DNA from: Leeia speluncae
GTDB taxonomy: Bacteria > Pseudomonadota > Gammaproteobacteria > Burkholderiales > Leeiaceae
NCBI RefSeq assembly: GCF_020564625.1
Contig: NZ_JAJBZT010000002.1
Coordinates: 248,001-312,000 of the forward strand
Length of the DNA stretch: 64,000 nucleotides
Direction: 5' to 3'
The position numbers and the translations under genes were made by a program. This document shows positions 29,995 to 39,919 of this stretch, piece after piece; position 1 is the stretch's first letter; the number at the start of each line of letters is the position of its first letter. Below the pieces are notes generated by a model that did no database searches, was not told the DNA's origin, and saw only the letters and a list, made by a program, of their open reading frames with translations.

Positions 29995-30950
29995 TGAGTC
30001 AGACAACTAACGCCCTCCCCAAAGCAATTTTGCTTGCGGGCCCAACGGCCAGTGGCAAAACAGCCAGCACCTTGCATCTATGCCGTACCTTGCCAGTCGA
30101 AATTATCAGCGTGGATTCTGCCTTGGTTTACCGAGACATGAATATCGGGACAGCCAAACCAGATGCCTCACTATTAAGTGAAGCACCCCATTTTCTGATT
30201 GATATTATTGACCCGACAGAAAGCTATTCTGCTGCACAGTTTAGAAGTGATGCTCTCGCCTTAATGAAGGTCATTACAGATCGTGGCAATATTCCGTTAT
30301 TAGTCGGCGGCACGATGCTGTATTACAAAGCCTTGTTGGAAGGCTTGTCTGACTTACCGGAAGCGAACCCTGAAGTACGGGAAGCATTAGAAGCAGAAGC
30401 AGCAACTGTGGGTGGCTGGCCTGCCATGCATGAGAAACTGGCCCAACTCGACCCGATCACCGCTGCGCGATTAAAACCGAGCGATAGCCAGCGCATTCAG
30501 CGAGCGCTAGAGATTTGCATTGTGAGCGGCGAACCCATGTCGACACTCATTGCGAAACAAACCAGTACGCCACTCCCCTACCAAACGCTAGATATTGCGC
30601 TTGTGCCATCTGATCGCGCGGTTTTACACGAGCGAATTGCCCTGCGCTTTGATGAAATGATCAAGCAAGGGTTTCTAGAAGAAGTAAAAGCACTTCGGAA
30701 AAAGTACCCCACACTCACACCGAATCATCCGAGCTTGCGCTGCGTAGGCTACCGGCAAGCGCTAGACTATTTAAATGGTCTAGATGACTTCGACACCTTT
30801 AGAGAAAAAGGGATTGCCGCCACCCGCCAGTTAGGCAAAAGACAATTAACTTGGCTGCGCGGCATGGAGAATTGGCAAACAATAGATAGCCTGCAAGATC
30901 TGCTACCAGAAATAATCGGCCAAATGGTGCAGGATTGGCTAGCGAATTAG
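29994..30950 (+). CDS. miaA: MiaA, tRNA dimethylallyltransferase
   Basis: 318 aa from the ATG at 29994, which overlaps the mutL stop and has GAGGGGG upstream; a longer reading from 29940 would lie inside mutL and is rejected. P-loop [13 protein letters not shown] at 14-26, [34 protein letters not shown], and [12 protein letters not shown] near the end are family signatures. It adds an isopentenyl group to A37 of tRNAs reading UNN codons. The mutL-miaA order is widely conserved. It converges with the MFS gene with a four-base overlap. Confidence 0.96.
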   Translation: MSQTTNALPKAILLAGPTASGKTASTLHLCRTLPVEIISVDSALVYRDMNIGTAKPDASLLSEAPHFLIDIIDPTESYSAAQFRSDALALMKVITDRGNIPLLVGGTMLYYKALLEGLSDLPEANPEVREALEAEAATVGGWPAMHEKLAQLDPITAARLKPSDSQRIQRALEICIVSGEPMSTLIAKQTSTPLPYQTLDIALVPSDRAVLHERIALRFDEMIKQGFLEEVKALRKKYPTLTPNHPSLRCVGYRQALDYLNGLDDFDTFREKGIAATRQLGKRQLTWLRGMENWQTIDSLQDLLPEIIGQMVQDWLAN

Positions 30951-32326
30951 TCTTTTGTTAATTGATGCCCTGCATTATCTGCTAAATTTTTGGTGATCCA
31001 CATCGAGGCAATACTCGAGAAACCGATCACCAAAAACGCGGGTAAAAAATCGGCTTGCTGAAGAGAAGCATGTCCATGCATGTACATCGATAAATGCAGT
31101 GTTGCGCCTGCGACTGTCACCCCCATCCCTAAGGATAACTGCTGCATCACACTGGCAAAACTGGTGGCGCGTCCTGCTTGCGCGTCGTCAATATCCGCGT
31201 AAACCAAGGTATTTAGGCTAGTGAATTGCAAAGAAGGAAATAAGCCACTAATTGCCACCACCATCACAATCAACCAAATCGGCGTGCTTTGAGAGAACAA
31301 TCCATAACCCGCCACACAGATACCCGTTAGCGCAGCATTGAGTAATAACATCCGCCGAAAACCGTAGCGCTTAATAATCCTCGTCCCAAATCCTTTGATA
31401 AATACGGCGGTTAATGCCGAACAACAAGTAATTAACCCTGAAGCAAATGGACTAAGCCCTAACCCAAGCTGCAGCATCAAAGGTAGTAGAAATGGCAATG
31501 CACCTAGTGCAATTCGAAATAATGCACCTCCCAATACACTGACTCTAAAGGTAGGGATTTGGAGAAAACGGAAATCAATTAAGGGGGATGGGTGTTGAAT
31601 TGCATAACGCCAGTACATCAACAAAATAGCTGATCCAGCAGCTAACAAACTAGCCGCCCACCACCAAGCCACTAAACCACTACCCAATAAGGCTGTGCCC
31701 AGCATAAATAGCGAACCACCTAGCCCCGTCAGCACAAACCCTTTTACATCCAAAGGCGGCACTTCTTCTGGTACTTTGTTATCGATAAAACGCTTTGCTA
31801 AATATAGTCCGACCAAACTAATCGGGATATTCACCAGAAAAATCCAACGCCAATGAAAGTAGGTAGTAATAAAGCCACCTACAGGCGGCCCCATAACCGG
31901 CCCCAATAAGCCAGGAATAGTGAGATAACTTACTGCCCGAATCAGTTCGGACTTTTCCACTGCGCGGAAAATGATAATCCGTCCAACGGGCACCATCATC
32001 GCACCACCAATGCCTTGCAGAAATCTAGCTGCAACGAACGCTGGCAAGCTAGAAGACACGGCGCACAACAACGACCCCGCCATGAACACACCAATGGCAC
32101 TACAAAAGACACTCCTTGGCCCAAAACGATCTGCCACCCAGCCGCAGACAGGAATAAACACGCCCAGGCCCACCACATAGGCAGTCAGTGCGAGTTTGAG
32201 CGCAATCGGGTCTTCGCCAAGGTCTTTGGCAAGCGTGGGTAAAGAGGTCGCAATTACCGTAGCATCCATGTGCTCCATAAACAGAGCACAGGCCACGATT
32301 AACGGCAGAATAACAACACGAGACAT
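30947..32326 (-). CDS. MFS drug-exporter-type transporter (DHA2 / EmrB-QacA family)
   Basis: 459 aa with 13-14 hydrophobic helices. Motif A is [13 protein letters not shown] after TM2, motif C-like glycine/proline stretch is [15 protein letters not shown], and the start region [20 protein letters not shown] is the classic DHA2 motif D1 with its acidic residue. Expected to be a proton-coupled exporter of the inner membrane; substrate unknown. No fusion-protein partner is adjacent. It shares the aroG-side gap with an intrinsic terminator that isolates it from aroG. Confidence 0.88.
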   Translation of the reverse strand: MSRVVILPLIVACALFMEHMDATVIATSLPTLAKDLGEDPIALKLALTAYVVGLGVFIPVCGWVADRFGPRSVFCSAIGVFMAGSLLCAVSSSLPAFVAARFLQGIGGAMMVPVGRIIIFRAVEKSELIRAVSYLTIPGLLGPVMGPPVGGFITTYFHWRWIFLVNIPISLVGLYLAKRFIDNKVPEEVPPLDVKGFVLTGLGGSLFMLGTALLGSGLVAWWWAASLLAAGSAILLMYWRYAIQHPSPLIDFRFLQIPTFRVSVLGGALFRIALGALPFLLPLMLQLGLGLSPFASGLITCCSALTAVFIKGFGTRIIKRYGFRRMLLLNAALTGICVAGYGLFSQSTPIWLIVMVVAISGLFPSLQFTSLNTLVYADIDDAQAGRATSFASVMQQLSLGMGVTVAGATLHLSMYMHGHASLQQADFLPAFLVIGFSSIASMWITKNLADNAGHQLTKD

Positions 32327-32342
32327 GGATCAATCTATAAAG

Positions 32343-32372
32343 AAAAAGACTACCGATTAACGGTAGTCTTTT
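32343..32372 (-). terminator. Intrinsic terminator after DAHP synthase
   Basis: Stem GACTACCG / CGGTAGTC (32348-32355 and 32361-32368), five-base loop, with T5 on the minus-strand side, 14 bases after the aroG stop. It has T4 on the plus strand too, so it may be bidirectional. Confidence 0.88.
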
Positions 32373-32381
32373 GGTAGGCGC

Positions 32382-33455
32382 TTAGGCTTGACGAGGATTC
32401 AAGTGCCCACGCAGTTGCGCTGCGGCATCGCGAATCATATCTTCTGTGGTTTTCCAATCCACACAGGCATCAGTCACCGAGCAACCGTACTTCAATTGTG
32501 ACAAATCTTCTGGGATAGACTGATTACCTGCTTCGATATGGCTTTCAATCATCAAGCCAACAATCGATTGGTTGCCATCACGAATTTGGTTGATACAGTC
32601 GGTCATCACAAGTGGTTGTAAATCATATTTTTTGTATGAGTTACCGTGAGAGCAGTCCACCACAATATTCTTTGGTAAGTTTGCTTTTTTAAGAGCAGAC
32701 TCTGCAATTGCCACACTCACAGAATCGTAGTTTGGACGACCACCACCACCGCGCAACACAACGTGGCCATAGGCATTGCCACGGGTGCGGATAATGGCAG
32801 AACGACCATGTCCATTGATTCCCAAGAAACTGTGCGGATGGCTTGCCGATAAGATCGCGTTAATTGCTACATCTAGCGAACCATCTGTACCATTTTTAAA
32901 GCCCACAGGCGTAGACAAGCCTGATGACATTTCACGGTGAGTTTGCGATTCTGATGTACGCGCGCCAATCGCTGTCCAAGCAATTATATCACCTAGATAT
33001 TGTGGTGAAATAGGGTCTAAGGCTTCGGTCGCTGCTGGCAGGCCAATTTCATTCACCGCCAATAAGAAGCGGCGGGCTTTTTCCATCCCTTCTTCGATAT
33101 GGAAAGAATCATCCATACGTGGATCGTTAATGTAACCTTTCCAACCAGTCGTGGTACGTGGTTTCTCAAAATACACACGCATCACTAAGAGCATTACATC
33201 GCTTACTTCTGCCGCTAACGCTTTTAGACGGCGCGCGTAATCTAGGCCTGCTTCTGGATCATGGATAGAACATGGACCGAGCACCACAAATAGTCTTGGG
33301 TCAGTGCGGTCTAGAATATTCTTTAGTGCATTACGACCATCTTCAACGGTCTGAGCCGCAGTATCAGATAGTGGCGCACGAGATTTAATTTCGTCAGGGG
33401 ACGGCATATCATCCAACTGGATGACATTGAGATTTTCCAGATTGGCGTGAGTCAT
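32382..33455 (-). CDS. aroG: Class I 3-deoxy-7-phosphoheptulonate (DAHP) synthase
   Basis: 357 aa from the ATG at 33455 (MTHANLENLNVIQ); a longer reading would add 23 residues unlike the family. It condenses PEP and erythrose-4-phosphate, the first step of the shikimate pathway. Signatures: LFVVLGPCSIHDPEAGLDYA, RVYFEKPRTTTGWKG, IGARTSESQTHREM, VDCSHGNSYKKY, IESHIEAGNQS. The length fits AroF/AroG/AroH; which feedback specificity it has cannot be read here, so the symbol is nominal. Shine-Dalgarno weak. Separated from ppc by a very strong terminator. Confidence 0.94.
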   Translation of the reverse strand: MTHANLENLNVIQLDDMPSPDEIKSRAPLSDTAAQTVEDGRNALKNILDRTDPRLFVVLGPCSIHDPEAGLDYARRLKALAAEVSDVMLLVMRVYFEKPRTTTGWKGYINDPRMDDSFHIEEGMEKARRFLLAVNEIGLPAATEALDPISPQYLGDIIAWTAIGARTSESQTHREMSSGLSTPVGFKNGTDGSLDVAINAILSASHPHSFLGINGHGRSAIIRTRGNAYGHVVLRGGGGRPNYDSVSVAIAESALKKANLPKNIVVDCSHGNSYKKYDLQPLVMTDCINQIRDGNQSIVGLMIESHIEAGNQSIPEDLSQLKYGCSVTDACVDWKTTEDMIRDAAAQLRGHLNPRQA

Positions 33456-33630
33456 GATAAGGATCTCTTGGTCTTCATTGCAAAACGTTCGGCGCGATTG
33501 ACGAGCCAGACAAAACCACATCATAACGCTATTTTGCTGCGTTGCGCCACGTAAGAACCAAACTTATATGGTTAGTTTTTAATAACCATCATGTTCAATG
33601 ATTAAACCTAACATTGCGGAATAAGTGCAT

Positions 33631-33678
33631 TGCAAAAAACACAAAGGGTGCCAATAAGCACCCTTTGTGTTTTTTGCA
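33631..33678 (-). terminator. Strong bidirectional terminator downstream of ppc
   Basis: A perfect 21-base inverted repeat (33631-33651 and 33658-33678) with a six-base CAATAA loop. The core is AAAGGGTGC / GCACCCTTT, flanked by A6 and T6 inside the stem. It lies about 20 bases after the ppc stop and upstream of aroG on the same strand, so it should stop ppc transcription from entering aroG. Confidence 0.92.
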
Positions 33679-33698
33679 CCAGCTAAATAGCGCAATGT

Positions 33699-36455
33699 CT
33701 AGCCACTATTACGCAAGCCCGCTGCTACACCGTTAATGGTTTGCAAGATCGCCGTTTTAATTGCAGGATCTTCGTCACCACTACGCCAGCGTTTGAGCAA
33801 ATCAACCTGAATGTGAGACAAGGCGTCCAAGTAAGGTAGGCGTGTATTCAAGCTTCGCGCCAATGTCGGGTTAGCTGACAATAATGTTTCATGCTCGGTA
33901 ATGCGCAAAATAGCATCCACTGTGCGTTGTAGCTCGGACACAATCGTACCAAACACGCTACCAGACAATTTCTTATCCTCGACCAATTCCGAGTAACGCG
34001 CTGCAATGGTCAGGTTGGTTTTTGCCAATACCTGCTCCATGTTTGATAGCACAGTACGGAAGAATGGCCATGCCTGATACATCTGAGAAAGCATTTCCCA
34101 ACCTTCTTCGCCACGCTCTTCCACAAAGCGAGAAATCGCCGAACCAAAGCCATACCAGCCAGGAATCATCAGACGGGACTGTGACCAGCTAAATACCCAT
34201 GGAATCGCGCGTAAAGAAGAAATCCCTTTAAACCCACCACGTGCGACCGGACGGCTACCAATATTAAGCGAGGCGATCTCGCTAATTGGCGTACCTTGTG
34301 AGAAGTACGTTTCAAACCCGGCAGTCTCGTAGACTAGGCCACGGTAAGCACGGAATGATGCATCAGATAGCTGCTGCATTGCCGCCAACCATTCTGGGTT
34401 GGTCTGATCGACTGGTGGATGCAACAAACTAGCCTCTAGCGTAGCGGCTACTAAGGTTTCTAAGTTACGGAAGCCAATTTCAGAGTTTGCGTATTTAGAT
34501 GCAATGACTTCGCCTTGCTCGGTAATACGAATCTGGCCGCGCACCGTTCCTGCTGGTTGCGCCAAAATCGCTTCATAGCTAGGACCACCACCACGACCAA
34601 CCGAACCACCACGACCATGGAATAAGCGCAGTCTAACGTTCGCTGCATCGCAGACTTTTACCAGCGCAACTTCCGCTTGGTACAGCTCCCAGTTGGAAGT
34701 CAGGTAGCCACCATCTTTGTTACTGTCTGAGTAACCCAGCATGATTTCTTGCGTACCGCGTTTTGCCTCAATCAATGCTTTATAGAATGGCAACTCGTAT
34801 AGTGACTGCATGATGCCAGCACTACGCTGCAAGTCATCAATCGTCTCGAATAGTGGCACCACCATCAAATCTGCTTTTGGTGATGGGCTTAAGCGCATCA
34901 TGCCGCATTCTTTTTGGATTAATGCTACTTCTAGCACGTCAGATGCACTGTTAGCATTCGAGATGATCGCATGCACGATGGCATCTTTGCCAAATGACTG
35001 GCGTACTTCACGGATCGCATCAAAAATCGCTAGTTCTTTAGCGGTTTCTTCGCTGTATTGGAAGTACGGAGAGCGCAATGGACGTGGAGAAGTTAGTTCA
35101 CGTAGCAAGACACGAATTCTGGCGGCTTCGTCTAGCGCAGGGTAATGCTCTAAACCGGCGGAAGCCAGAATTTCGGTCACGATACGTTCGTGCACTGCAG
35201 AATGCTGACGTACATCAATCGTAGCCAAATGGAAACCAAACACCTGAATCGCACGGCGTAAACGTGACAAGGTGCCATCGTTTAACCAACCACTGCGGTG
35301 TGATTCTAGCGAATCCGCCACAATCGCCAAATCAGCCAAGAACGCTTCTGGCGTATCGTAAGCCACTGCGCCTTCACAGAAGGTCACCACGCCATCTAGG
35401 CCCAAAGCGATGGCTTTAGCGGCTAGTTTTTGACGGATCGCCATAAACGCTAAGCGGTACGGTTCTTCTTTTCTACTCTCTGGCTGCTGCACAGAGCTAG
35501 CGGCTAATTCAGCTAGCGAAGGCGAAACATTCACCTCTCTAGTTGATAGCATCATGCGAGACTCTAGGCGGGCTAGTAGCTCGAAATAGTGCTTAAACGC
35601 CACTTCCGCTTGCGTTTTAAATGCGTAGCGCAAGACTTCCGCATTCACAAATGGATTGCCATCACGGTCGCCACCAATCCAGCTTCCCATACGGAAGAAA
35701 GAAGGTAACTCTACCGGCGCACCGAGCATCTCGGATAATGTTTCTTCTACATGCAAGTAAAGCGCTGGCAATTGCTGCAAGAAGGTGTAGTCGTAATATG
35801 CTAAGCCATTACGAATTTCATCAAACACTGTCAGCTTGAAGCTACGAATCTCTGATGATTGCCATAGTGTTAAGACCAAACGGCGTAACGCCTCTGTATT
35901 GGCTTCTTTTTCTTCTGGCACTAACCAAGGATTACTTCTGACTGTGAGTAAACGCGCAATTTCGCGCTCACAGTCCAAAATACTTTTACGCTGCACTTCG
36001 GTGGGGTGAGCCGTCAGTACAGGGCTTAACCAGCCATTTTGAAGCAACTCAATCACTGAACCTGGGGTTACCCCTTTTTCAGTCAAACGTTGCATCACAT
36101 TTGGCAAACTACCTAATTGAGGTGGAGAACCTTCAATGCGGTGAATGCGACGACGGCGGTTGTGGTGAAGATCTTCAGCAATGTTGGCTAAGTGCGAGTA
36201 GTAACTGAATGCACGAACCAAAGCCACCGTATTGCCATGCGATAGCTGAGATAATTCAGCCTCTAATGCAGCACGCTCTGTTGGTTTGGCTTCGGCCAGC
36301 GCATGTGCGGTATCACGAATCCGGGTAATGACCGACCCAGTTTCTTCACCTTCTACACACGACAACACGTCTCTTAAAAGTTGATCCAATAAAGAGATAT
36401 CTTCTTGTAACGGTGCGTCTTTATCCCGACGCAGAGGCAATGCACCTTCTTCCAC
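33699..36455 (-). CDS. ppc: Phosphoenolpyruvate carboxylase
   Basis: 918 aa from the GTG at 36455. I chose it because AGGGG lies seven bases upstream and the family's conserved start (PLRRDKDAPLQEDI) follows within seven residues; a TTG at 36530 would add 25 residues of non-family sequence. It carboxylates PEP to oxaloacetate to refill the TCA cycle. Active-site stretches: VLTAHPTEVQRKS, FHGRGGSVGRGGGP, RAIPWVFSWSQSRLMIPGW, and the C-terminal GLRNSG. Long divergent gap to hemC contains a structured element. Confidence 0.95.
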   Translation of the reverse strand: MEEGALPLRRDKDAPLQEDISLLDQLLRDVLSCVEGEETGSVITRIRDTAHALAEAKPTERAALEAELSQLSHGNTVALVRAFSYYSHLANIAEDLHHNRRRRIHRIEGSPPQLGSLPNVMQRLTEKGVTPGSVIELLQNGWLSPVLTAHPTEVQRKSILDCEREIARLLTVRSNPWLVPEEKEANTEALRRLVLTLWQSSEIRSFKLTVFDEIRNGLAYYDYTFLQQLPALYLHVEETLSEMLGAPVELPSFFRMGSWIGGDRDGNPFVNAEVLRYAFKTQAEVAFKHYFELLARLESRMMLSTREVNVSPSLAELAASSVQQPESRKEEPYRLAFMAIRQKLAAKAIALGLDGVVTFCEGAVAYDTPEAFLADLAIVADSLESHRSGWLNDGTLSRLRRAIQVFGFHLATIDVRQHSAVHERIVTEILASAGLEHYPALDEAARIRVLLRELTSPRPLRSPYFQYSEETAKELAIFDAIREVRQSFGKDAIVHAIISNANSASDVLEVALIQKECGMMRLSPSPKADLMVVPLFETIDDLQRSAGIMQSLYELPFYKALIEAKRGTQEIMLGYSDSNKDGGYLTSNWELYQAEVALVKVCDAANVRLRLFHGRGGSVGRGGGPSYEAILAQPAGTVRGQIRITEQGEVIASKYANSEIGFRNLETLVAATLEASLLHPPVDQTNPEWLAAMQQLSDASFRAYRGLVYETAGFETYFSQGTPISEIASLNIGSRPVARGGFKGISSLRAIPWVFSWSQSRLMIPGWYGFGSAISRFVEERGEEGWEMLSQMYQAWPFFRTVLSNMEQVLAKTNLTIAARYSELVEDKKLSGSVFGTIVSELQRTVDAILRITEHETLLSANPTLARSLNTRLPYLDALSHIQVDLLKRWRSGDEDPAIKTAILQTINGVAAGLRNSG

Positions 36456-36540
36456 GAACTTTCCCCTATTTGTGTTTGATACCCGGCAAGAGGGAACCCA
36501 AGTCTTGTGAACACCATCCTTTGCTGACAACTATGCCCAT

Positions 36541-36667
36541 ATCAACCAACCCGCATATTTGTATACGGCTGTAAGTTGGTGATCTTAAGGAGAGCGAAGA
36601 CCTGCATCCCTATGTCGTTGCCACAGGAGAAGTGAGCTTCTCTCCGCGCAACGTTATATTTTTTTAT
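36541..36667 (+). ncRNA. Candidate structured RNA between ppc and hemC (sRNA or ppc leader)
   Basis: Two well-formed stem-loops. Hairpin 1 (36541-36583): ATCA-CCAAC pairs with GTTGG-TGAT around an inner CCG..CGG / ATA..TAT stem and TTTG loop. Hairpin 2 (36616-36653): CGTTGC / GCAACG closing an inner GGAGAAG / CTTCTCTCC stem with TGAG loop, followed on the plus strand by TTATATTTTTTT, which looks like an intrinsic terminator. This favours an independent plus-strand transcript of about 125 nt. The same structures read on the minus strand would form part of a 220-nt ppc leader. I recognise no known RNA family. Confidence 0.45.
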
Positions 36668-37077
36668 GATGTGCATCTGTTTTTGTGCATGAGTAGGCGT
36701 TACAGCCGGTCTCATGTGGGCAAGAAACGAGTGTACCAAAGCTAACCATAAATCACACGCCATAGGCAAAGTGATCTGTCAATTCGGGTAAACAACGCTT
36801 GACTCAAGACTCATACTACATTAATTAAAATAAAAAATGGTAGTTTTACTACACAAAAATCAATAATACTTTTCAAGAGGCAATGAACTGCGCAAAACCG
36901 CCCAAAGTGCTTAGATCTTTAGACAAAACCGTTTAAATTCTTAAGCTTTCTATGATCGACATCAGAAAAAGCCATGGGAAAGACACACGGTTTGGCGAGG
37001 TGACATGCTACAATTTAAGCCAATCTCTTGCGTCAGATCGACCCAATCCGCCACGCAGTTGCAACACAAGGATGCAT
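36668..37077. other. Remainder of ppc-hemC divergent region
   Basis: About 410 AT-rich bases without a credible gene. On the plus strand TTGACT (36799-36804), a 17-base spacer and TAATTA (36822-36827) could be a sigma-70 promoter for hemC, which would then have a leader of some 245 bases. No repeat or further strong hairpin is evident. Confidence 0.35.
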
Positions 37078-38019
37078 ATGGCCTCGCTTACCAAACTCGT
37101 TATCGCTACCCGTGAAAGCCCACTTGCGCTATGGCAAGCAGAACACGTTCAACAGCTTATTAAAAACACCTTCCCTGAGCTTGAAGTCACCTTATTGGGG
37201 ATGACCACCCAAGGCGACCGCATTTTAGATGTGTCTCTCTCTAAAATTGGTGGTAAGGGATTGTTTGTTAAAGAACTAGAAGTAGCGATGCAAGAAGGTC
37301 GTGCAGATATTGCGGTTCACTCGATGAAAGATGTACCGATGCATCTGCCCGAAGGGTTTGCGCTACCAACAATTTTAGAACGCGAAGACCCGCGTGATGC
37401 GTTCGTTTCTAACCAATACGCGTCATTAGACGAACTACCAGCAGGCAGTATTGTTGGCACGTCTAGCCTACGCAGAGAAAGCCAATTACGCGCGAAATAC
37501 CCGCACCTAGTTATCCAACCACTTCGAGGCAACTTAGGAACCCGTCTTAAAAAGCTAGATGATGGCCAATATGCCGCCATTATTCTTGCGGTCGCTGGGT
37601 TAAAACGTTTAGGGCTAGAAGCACGGATTCGCGGCACACTATCCACGGAACAAAGTCTTCCTGCTGTTGGCCAAGGCGCGGTAGGGATTGAATGCCGAGC
37701 CGATCAGCCAGAAGTGATTGCGCTACTTCAGCAGTTGAATCACACCGAAACTAGTTTAAGAGTTATTGCAGAACGTGCCATGAGCCGAACACTCGGTGGC
37801 AGTTGCCAAGTACCGCTCGGTGGCTTTGCAGAGCTTGAAGGTAGCGCATTACGATTGCGTGGTTTTGTGGCTGAACCAGATGGTAGCCGAGTGTTGAGCG
37901 CCGAAAAATTCATTACCCTTGAAGGTGCAGATGAAACCGCTGCAAATCAGCTAGGTATTGATGTTGCCAATCTGTTGATTCAGCAAGGCGCAGATAAAAT
38001 CATGGCAAAACTAGCCTAA
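37078..38019 (+). CDS. hemC: HemC, porphobilinogen deaminase (hydroxymethylbilane synthase)
   Basis: 313 aa from the ATG at 37078, which has AAGGA five bases upstream; an in-frame ATG 42 codons earlier gives an extension unlike the family. It polymerises four porphobilinogens to hydroxymethylbilane. Signatures: [51 protein letters not shown], and Cys243 in [12 protein letters not shown], which carries the dipyrromethane cofactor. First gene of hemC-hemDX-hemY. Confidence 0.97.
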   Translation: MASLTKLVIATRESPLALWQAEHVQQLIKNTFPELEVTLLGMTTQGDRILDVSLSKIGGKGLFVKELEVAMQEGRADIAVHSMKDVPMHLPEGFALPTILEREDPRDAFVSNQYASLDELPAGSIVGTSSLRRESQLRAKYPHLVIQPLRGNLGTRLKKLDDGQYAAIILAVAGLKRLGLEARIRGTLSTEQSLPAVGQGAVGIECRADQPEVIALLQQLNHTETSLRVIAERAMSRTLGGSCQVPLGGFAELEGSALRLRGFVAEPDGSRVLSAEKFITLEGADETAANQLGIDVANLLIQQGADKIMAKLA

Positions 38020-38047
38020 TTATTTAAACGAAGGATTCTACTAAGGC

Positions 38048-39919
38048 ATGTCGCTACCGCTAACCGGCAAACGAATCTTAATTACTCGGCCAGTTGATCA
38101 GGCGACGGAGTCGATGAACCTTGTTCGTGAGCTTGGTGGCGAACCGATCTTACTGCCCTTGTTAGAGATTTCGCCAGTAAAAGATAAAGGCGAGATATTA
38201 AAGGCCGGCCTTCAGTTAGCGTCTGCATATGCCGTCATTTTTGTTAGTCCGAATGCAGTTCAATTTGCGCTAGACAGCTTACCCAAAGGAAAAGACTGGC
38301 CTGCTGCTACACTTGCCATTGCAGTGGGTAAATCCACCGCCGAACGCCTTATTGAAGCGGGTATACCGAATGTGTATTACCCGTTAAGCAGTTCTGATAC
38401 GGAGGGTGTGCTTGCCATGCCCGAACTACAGACGATAGACAAACAGTTTATTTACATTTTTCGCGGGCAAGATGGTCGGCCTGATTTAGGTGATCAGCTC
38501 ACTGCGCGTGGTGCACGTATCCAGTATGTTTGCTGCTACCTGCGTACTCCACCGACCGATTTAACGCATCGTTTATCCGTACAATTATCCTCCAAATCAC
38601 CAGATGCGATCGTGATCACAAGTAGTGAAGCGGGTCGGCATTTGTTTGCGGCGGTTGGTGAAAACTACGCGAAACAGCTACAATCTATATTAATATGCAC
38701 CACACACCCACGAATTGCCCAGACAATTAAGCCATTTGGGGCGCGCGTGGTAACCGCTCAAGATGACAGATCGCTATTACTAGCGCTTGCAGACGTGTTA
38801 AAGTCTCCACTAAACGATCGACAGCCAAACGAAACAGCCATGTCCGAAAATCAAGAACCGACACAAAATACCGCTAGCCAAACTAACTTTGGCAACAAGC
38901 TAATCGAAAAGCTCAATCCAACGCTAATTGTTGCCTTGGTTGCGCTTGGTATTATTGCATTGCAATGGGCGGATAATCGGAAGCAGCTCACTAACGCCCA
39001 ATTAGAAGTTGGTAAAAAACTAGCTCAATCGGAAGCCTTTTTACAGCAAAGTCGGGCACAAATCAGCGTACTAGAAAAAGATCGCCAAGATGAGCGTGTG
39101 CGTCTAGCGGTCGTTGAATCTAAATTGGCTGAAGCACAAACTCAACAAAGTGCCCTAAACAATTTATACCAAGATCTTTCTCAACATAGAGACAACTTGG
39201 TCTTAGCAGAAATTGAACAATTGCTGATGGCAGCAAGCCAGCAACTGCAAATTGCTGACAACCCACGTGCAGCCTTGGTTGCCTTAGAAGGCGCGCAATC
39301 TCGTTTATTAGGCTTTGATAGCTTACGTTTTAACCCATTGCGCCAAGCAGTTGCTAAAGATATTGAAGCACTAAAAGCGCTGCCCGATATTGACAGCGAA
39401 GGGATGACGCTAAAGTTAAACAATCTGCTAACGAATATAGACAGTTTACCGTTCATCATTGATGTAACGCCTAAAGCAAAACCAGCGGCCGCGAAGCCGC
39501 TAGCTAGTGACGCCCCTTGGTACAAGCGTTTGAGTAATGAAGTATGGGGTGAAATGAAGGATGTCATTCGAATCCGTCGTCTAGACAAGCAAGATGTTCC
39601 TTTGCTACCGCCAGAACAGATGTACTTTGTACGTGAAAATATTAAGTTACACCTGCTTGCAGCAAAAGTTGCTTTACTACAAAGGGATCAAAATAGCTTC
39701 CGCAATGACTTAACCGCTGCTCGTGCAATCTTGTATAGCTATTTCGATCGTCAAGCTGGCGAAGTAACACGCTCGATTCAGACGATCGACAGATTGAATG
39801 CAACGGATATTCACGTCAGCCTACCTGATTTAGCCCAGAGCCTAACAGCACTCAGCAACTTAAAAGCCGCACAAGCAGAAATCCCGGCGACTCCTGCTGC
39901 AGGAGATAAAGCCCAATGA
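38048..39919 (+). CDS. hemD: HemD-HemX fusion: uroporphyrinogen-III synthase joined to HemX membrane protein
   Basis: 623 aa. Residues 1-255 are uroporphyrinogen-III synthase (LTGKRILITRPVDQA, VIFVSPNAVQFAL, AIVITSSEAGRHLF). After a short linker the protein continues as HemX: a Glu/Gln/Asn-rich stretch, one transmembrane helix at about 291-308 (TLIVALVALGIIALQW), a coiled coil and a periplasmic domain ending near EIPATPAAGDKAQ. No stop or frameshift interrupts it. Met265 (38840) could be the remnant HemX start or an internal start giving HemX alone. Such fusions are known in Neisseriales. Tethering would place the enzyme at the inner membrane beside HemY. It overlaps hemY by four bases. Confidence 0.93.
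   Translation: MSLPLTGKRILITRPVDQATESMNLVRELGGEPILLPLLEISPVKDKGEILKAGLQLASAYAVIFVSPNAVQFALDSLPKGKDWPAATLAIAVGKSTAERLIEAGIPNVYYPLSSSDTEGVLAMPELQTIDKQFIYIFRGQDGRPDLGDQLTARGARIQYVCCYLRTPPTDLTHRLSVQLSSKSPDAIVITSSEAGRHLFAAVGENYAKQLQSILICTTHPRIAQTIKPFGARVVTAQDDRSLLLALADVLKSPLNDRQPNETAMSENQEPTQNTASQTNFGNKLIEKLNPTLIVALVALGIIALQWADNRKQLTNAQLEVGKKLAQSEAFLQQSRAQISVLEKDRQDERVRLAVVESKLAEAQTQQSALNNLYQDLSQHRDNLVLAEIEQLLMAASQQLQIADNPRAALVALEGAQSRLLGFDSLRFNPLRQAVAKDIEALKALPDIDSEGMTLKLNNLLTNIDSLPFIIDVTPKAKPAAAKPLASDAPWYKRLSNEVWGEMKDVIRIRRLDKQDVPLLPPEQMYFVRENIKLHLLAAKVALLQRDQNSFRNDLTAARAILYSYFDRQAGEVTRSIQTIDRLNATDIHVSLPDLAQSLTALSNLKAAQAEIPATPAAGDKAQ

Noticed and set aside
36542-36769. 75-codon reading frame on the minus strand in the ppc-hemC gap
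   Set aside because: It runs through both hairpins and the T-run, has no ribosome site, resembles no family I know and has a composition expected of non-coding sequence.
38840-39919. Separate hemX gene starting at the internal ATG
   Set aside because: The frame is continuous with hemD, no ribosome site precedes the ATG, and HemD-HemX fusions are known; a single fused gene is simpler.
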